Shown here: in pieces, positions 6,034 through 8,398 of the stretch | How positions within the stretch are numbered: the first letter of the stretch is position 1 | Layout: each line of letters opens with the position of its first letter | Assembly (NCBI GenBank): GCA_040382055.1 | Contig: JBEIGE010000054.1 | Location: 1 to 8,398 of the forward strand | Direction of reading: 5' to 3' | Source: JBEIGE01 sp040382055 | GTDB taxonomy: Bacteria; Pseudomonadota; Gammaproteobacteria; Burkholderiales; Burkholderiaceae_C | Length of the DNA: 8,398 nt | Notes under the pieces: model-generated | Database searches by the model: none | Seen by the model: only the letters and a program-made list of their open reading frames with translations | Told to the model about the DNA's origin: nothing | Translations under genes and position numbers: made by a program

Positions 6034-6812
6034 AGCCCAGAGCCCCTGTAACCACATTCGCTCCAGGCCCAGGCGCACGCGCACTTTACCTGGGCACGCG
6101 TAGCAAAAAACACGTGAGTTGCACGGCAGAGGCGCTGGTGGTGCGTAATGAGCACGCACAAACCCTGCGCTACCCGCTGATGCGCGTGGCCAGGGTGGTC
6201 AGCAGCACAGTGGTGGACTGGAGCGGTGCTGCACTTGCCTTGTGTCTGCAGCATGGCATCGGCATTAGCTGGGTCAGCGCCAGGGGCAATGCTTTGGGCA
6301 CCTGCTACCCGCAGCAACGACCACACACGTCTTTGGCCACAACATTGGAGCTGTGGCTGGCAACCCCGGCCGGCCTGGAGAGCTACCAGCATTGGCTACG
6401 TGGACGGCGCATGGACGTGCTGGTACGTTGGGGCCAAGCCGCCAGCAGCCCCATCAGTGCCATTCTTTGGGAAAATACCAAGCGCGAGTGGGTATACAAA
6501 CGCCAGTTCCAAGCCCATTTGCCCGTTGCTTTGCACGGACGCTTACTTGCCTATGTGGGCAGCCAGCTGGCGCGACAGGGGCTGGCCCCCGTGCTGTGGG
6601 ACGCTGATGCACGTGCCGTGGACCTGGACGCTGACCTTTGCCAACTGCTCTGGGCTGAAATGAACATCTGCACCGGCGGCTTGACCAACACCACGGTGAG
6701 TGACAAAGAAACCATCGCCCTGTTTGAACGCTGGATTGCAAGTAACGGTGCGGCCCTGGTGGTGCACCTAAGCAGCCTGCACCGCACCGCCATGAAAGCC
6801 GTTTACGCATGA
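6027..6812 (+). CDS. cas1: Cas1-like protein, shortened and lacking the catalytic motifs
   Basis: A 261-residue Cas1 homologue. The N-terminal beta domain is clear: ARALYLGTRSKKHVSC (17-32), ALVVRNEHAQTLRYPLMRVARVV (36-58), and LALCLQHGIGISWVSARGNALG (70-91). In the helical part the GxEGxAARxYF block with the metal-binding glutamate is absent; the region reads WENTKREWVYKRQF (148-161). LLAYVGSQLARQGLAPVLWDADARAVDLDADLCQLLW (173-209) aligns loosely with the GLDP-LLGFYH...SDLIEP stretch, but the histidine is lost and only a DADL-like remnant stays. It is thus probably an integration-dead partner of the full Cas1. The 7-base overlap upstream and ATGA overlap with the second cas2 show it is kept in the operon as an intact gene rather than a decaying one. 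It could also be a divergent Cas1 whose active site I cannot align. Confidence 0.75.
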   Translation: MLEPRAPVTTFAPGPGARALYLGTRSKKHVSCTAEALVVRNEHAQTLRYPLMRVARVVSSTVVDWSGAALALCLQHGIGISWVSARGNALGTCYPQQRPHTSLATTLELWLATPAGLESYQHWLRGRRMDVLVRWGQAASSPISAILWENTKREWVYKRQFQAHLPVALHGRLLAYVGSQLARQGLAPVLWDADARAVDLDADLCQLLWAEMNICTGGLTNTTVSDKETIALFERWIASNGAALVVHLSSLHRTAMKAVYA

Positions 6813-7093
6813 ACATTAACCAAAAAGCTGCTTGGTTGGTCACCTATGACATTGCTGACAAACGCCGCTTGTCCCGGGTGTTTAAGCAACTCAAGAGTGA
6901 TGGTGTGCCCATGCAATATTCGGTATTTGCGGTGGATGCAAGCAAGGCCCAAATGGGCACACTCATGGCCAAACTAGCCACCTTGATTGACAAAAGGGAA
7001 GACGATGTACGCGCCTACCGCTTGCCTGAGAATGGATGGCGCGCCACCTTGGGCAATACCATGTTGCCTGAAGACATTTGGCTGCAAGATTAA
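6809..7093 (+). CDS. cas2: Cas2 (second copy, canonical type)
   Basis: A 94-residue canonical Cas2 with a ferredoxin-like fold. AAWLVTYDIADKRRLSRVFKQL (7-28) has the conserved D14, GVPMQYSVFAVD (32-43) is the family's second signature, and DDVRAYRLP (65-73) forms the C-terminal strand, with the LG pair at 81-82. It overlaps the Cas1-like gene by ATGA, so these two are translationally coupled and likely work as a pair. It shares little with the other Cas2 beyond the fold signatures, which speaks for separate subfamilies rather than a local duplication. Confidence 0.9.
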   Translation: MNINQKAAWLVTYDIADKRRLSRVFKQLKSDGVPMQYSVFAVDASKAQMGTLMAKLATLIDKREDDVRAYRLPENGWRATLGNTMLPEDIWLQD

Positions 7094-7094
7094 A

Positions 7095-7101
7095 AGGGGA
7101 G
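7095..7101 (+). promoter_or_regulatory. Ribosome binding site of the unknown gene at 7108
   Basis: AGGGGAG lies 6 bases before the ATG at 7108, just after the cas2 stop. It sets the start at 7108 rather than at an upstream start codon inside cas2. Confidence 0.75.
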
Positions 7102-7107
7102 AAAGCT

Positions 7108-7599
7108 ATGACCGCACAAATTGCAGAAGAAATCAACATCGATGGCGAAAGGTTTGCCATGTGCACCGAGCCATTGGCCGACTACTTTGAGCTCTCTGGC
7201 AAGCGCTTTAACTTTGCAACCAACTGTACCGCCCTTTGGCGTGGTTATGTTGGGTGCTGGGAGGTCCAAAAAAATCGGCTTTACCTTGTGGGCATGTCGG
7301 GTACGCTTGAAGACGGGTCAGATGTCACGCTGGCCGCAGTTTTCCCCGGGTGTCCTGACCGCGTATTTGCACACTGGTTTAGCGGCACGGTCCGTTTGCC
7401 ACAAGGCAAGTTGCTGAAATACCGCCATATGGGCTATGGCAGCATCTATGAGAGTGACATCTTCATCACTTTTGATCATGGGGTCCTGACACAAAGATAT
7501 ACCAATAACAATGGTGCAGCAGGTAATGAAGGAGCCAGCAACGGTTACCAGGTCAATGCCATGACCGTATTCCCTAATGCTGGCGGGGACCAAAGGTAG
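7108..7599 (+). CDS. Unknown soluble protein beside the adaptation genes
   Basis: 163 residues; I do not recognise a named domain. Visible features are FATNCTALWRGYVGCWEVQ (36-54) with a WRGY...W core and two cysteines, RLYLVGMSGTLEDGSDVTLAAVFP (57-80), then FAHWFSGTVRLPQGKLLKY (87-105) and HMGYGSIYESDIFITFDHG (107-125). The alternating hydrophobic pattern suggests a mostly beta protein, with no signal peptide and no membrane span. The family resembles widespread uncharacterised proteins with a CWRGY-type motif (recall only). It begins 14 bases after cas2 with a strong ribosome binding site and is followed 4 bases later by a membrane protein gene, so all three are probably co-transcribed. A CRISPR-related role is only suggested by position between cas2 and the leader. 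Confidence 0.75.
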   Translation: MTAQIAEEINIDGERFAMCTEPLADYFELSGKRFNFATNCTALWRGYVGCWEVQKNRLYLVGMSGTLEDGSDVTLAAVFPGCPDRVFAHWFSGTVRLPQGKLLKYRHMGYGSIYESDIFITFDHGVLTQRYTNNNGAAGNEGASNGYQVNAMTVFPNAGGDQR

Positions 7600-7603
7600 A
7601 GCC

Positions 7604-8182
7604 ATGAGGACTTTGTACCCCTACCTAAGCGTCTATCTCGCAATCGGAATTGCGGTATTGATGTTTGCTTTAGTCGAACATCGGCAAATGAGGACAAAGC
7701 CATCACCCATTAACCTCAAGGATTTGCTGGAGCACAACCCCAGTGTCAACAAATATTGGGTGATTTTTGGTGGCAAGGTACTTGCGCCAGTTTTAACGGT
7801 TCTGGGAGTTGTTGCTCTGTGGCCTATTCCTGTCTGGTGGAAAATTCAGGATCGCAGACGAGTACGCGAACAGAGCGAATTTGAAAACTACCCTGATTTT
7901 TACGTGCAACGAAAAGACCTTATTTGCACACTTACTGTTGCTGCAGTTGAGACCAGGGAGATAATCCTTGACCCGATGAACGCCGTGCCTGACCTACCAT
8001 TTGGCCATTTAAATCAAGCTTGGTGCGGATTTCTGGTAAAGAAATTACCAGGAGATACTCTGTGGTCATTCCGGTCTAATTGGGTCAATCGCTGGAAGAA
8101 AACCGAGCTTTATATAGGATATGTATGGGTGCATGAAGGATTGCCCAGGGATTATTTTTTAACTGATCATCACGATAGTTGA
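7604..8182 (+). CDS. Unknown membrane protein between the cas genes and the CRISPR leader
   Basis: 192 residues from the ATG at 7604, which has AAGG about 7 bases upstream and starts 4 bases after the previous stop. An earlier in-frame start (7577) would overlap the previous gene and adds nine residues of no clear value. Two hydrophobic spans are visible, about 4-24 (YPYLSVYLAIGIAVLMFALV) and about 53-79 (VIFGGKVLAPVLTVLGVVALWPIPVWW). A basic cluster, KIQDRRRVR (80-88), follows, suggesting that the C-terminal 110 residues are cytoplasmic. That part is rich in aromatics (LWSFRSNWVNRW, 153-164). I recognise no family. Its coding sequence is AT-richer than the cas genes, which fits a later acquisition. 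It may pair with the preceding soluble protein. Confidence 0.75.
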   Translation: MRTLYPYLSVYLAIGIAVLMFALVEHRQMRTKPSPINLKDLLEHNPSVNKYWVIFGGKVLAPVLTVLGVVALWPIPVWWKIQDRRRVREQSEFENYPDFYVQRKDLICTLTVAAVETREIILDPMNAVPDLPFGHLNQAWCGFLVKKLPGDTLWSFRSNWVNRWKKTELYIGYVWVHEGLPRDYFLTDHHDS

Positions 8183-8291
8183 ATTGTTTACTCTTGTGTC
8201 TGTGTAATACTATCCTGACTTTGCAAACAATAAATTTTTTGCCAAGTGCCTTTGTAAGTACTTGTCAAGATTAGGTTTTTTAGTGAATGCT
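8183..8291 (+). promoter_or_regulatory. CRISPR leader
   Basis: 109 bases, markedly AT-rich, with T-runs at 8235-8240 and 8276-8281, no gene, and directly 5' of the first repeat. Leaders of this kind carry the array promoter and guide Cas1-Cas2 to the first repeat. Orientation follows from its place at the start of the array and from the repeat's 3' tag lying to the right. Confidence 0.8.
8184..8213 (+). promoter_or_regulatory. Candidate sigma70 promoter in the leader
   Basis: TTGTTT (8184-8189) and TACTAT (8208-8213) are separated by 18 bases. Both are imperfect matches. Transcription would begin near 8220, about 70 bases before the first repeat, a usual distance. This is a guess from pattern only. 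Confidence 0.3.
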
Positions 8292-8398
8292 GAAATACTG
8301 AATGCCCTGATATAAAAGGGATTAAGACCCGAACACCAGAGGCTTCCCTGGCACTGCAAAGAAATACTGAATGCCCTGATATAAAAGGGATTAAGACG
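8292..8398 (+). CRISPR. Start of CRISPR array: two 37-bp repeats and one 32-bp spacer, running off the window
   Basis: Identical 37-bp repeats lie at 8292-8328 and 8361-8397, beginning GAAATACTGA and ending GGGATTAAGAC. The flanking bases differ on both sides (T/A before, C/G after), which fixes the repeat length. The spacer is 8329-8360 (32 bp); a second spacer begins at 8398. Each repeat has CCCT...AGGG as a 4-bp stem with an 8-base loop. The 8 bases after the stem are ATTAAGAC, which fits Cas6 cutting at the stem base to leave an 8-nt 5' tag. The leader is on the left, so this spacer should be the newest. Confidence 0.95.

Noticed and set aside
5515..6159. 214-codon - strand open frame opposite cas1
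   Set aside because: It is antisense to a clear catalytic Cas1, has no recognisable domain, and is a usual by-product of GC-rich coding sequence.
5023..6812. Frameshifted single Cas1 split into two frames
   Set aside because: The first protein is already a full-length Cas1 with all catalytic residues, and the second has its own N-terminal beta domain, so these are two genes.
7577..8182. Earlier start for the membrane protein at 7577
   Set aside because: It would overlap the preceding gene by 23 bases. ATG 7604 has AAGG at good spacing and places the hydrophobic span near the N-terminus.
8223..8264. Hairpins or a terminator in the leader (GCAAA/TTTGC, CAAGT/ACTTG)
   Set aside because: Stems of only 5 bp in AT-rich sequence are expected by chance.

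Overview
This window is most of a type III-A (Csm-type) CRISPR-Cas locus. It holds the tail of the effector operon, its cyclic-oligoadenylate accessory genes, the crRNA-processing gene, an unusual doubled adaptation module, two genes I cannot name, and the leader plus first two repeats of the array. All genes and the array read on the + strand. The GC-rich coding sequence and the Cas6, Csx16 and Cas1 sequence style suggest a proteobacterium, most likely a betaproteobacterium of the Burkholderiales/Comamonadaceae kind. That placement is from recall of similar proteins, not from a search.

Layout. Bases 2-1498 are the 3' part of csm5; its start, and presumably cas10 and csm2-4, lie beyond the left edge. 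A hicA-hicB toxin-antitoxin pair (1498-1962) is joined to csm5 by a TGATG overlap. A 169-base non-coding gap (1963-2131) holds a strong hairpin. csx16 (2132-2443) overlaps by ATGA with a card1/can2-type CARF nuclease (2440-3573), followed by cas6 (3586-4611).

The adaptation block is mirror-like: cas2 (4672-4956), a short gap with a palindrome and a 16-bp tandem duplication, catalytic cas1 (5023-6033), a second shortened cas1-like gene lacking the recognisable active site (6027-6812), and a second cas2 of different sequence (6809-7093). An unknown soluble protein (7108-7599) and an unknown membrane protein (7604-8182) follow with tight spacing. An AT-rich leader (8183-8291) precedes 37-bp repeats at 8292-8328 and 8361-8397 around one 32-bp spacer; the array continues past the right edge.

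Expected working. Cas6 cuts the array transcript 3' of the repeat hairpin, leaving an 8-nt tag. The Csm complex loads the crRNA, with Csm5 at the 3' end. Target RNA would trigger Cas10 to make cyclic oligoadenylate, which would activate the Card1/Can2 nuclease, and Csx16 would probably remove or limit that signal. New spacers would be added by the Cas1/Cas2 set. The most unusual parts are the paired active and apparently dead Cas1 with two different Cas2 proteins, the TA pair inside the operon, and the two unknown genes between cas2 and the leader.
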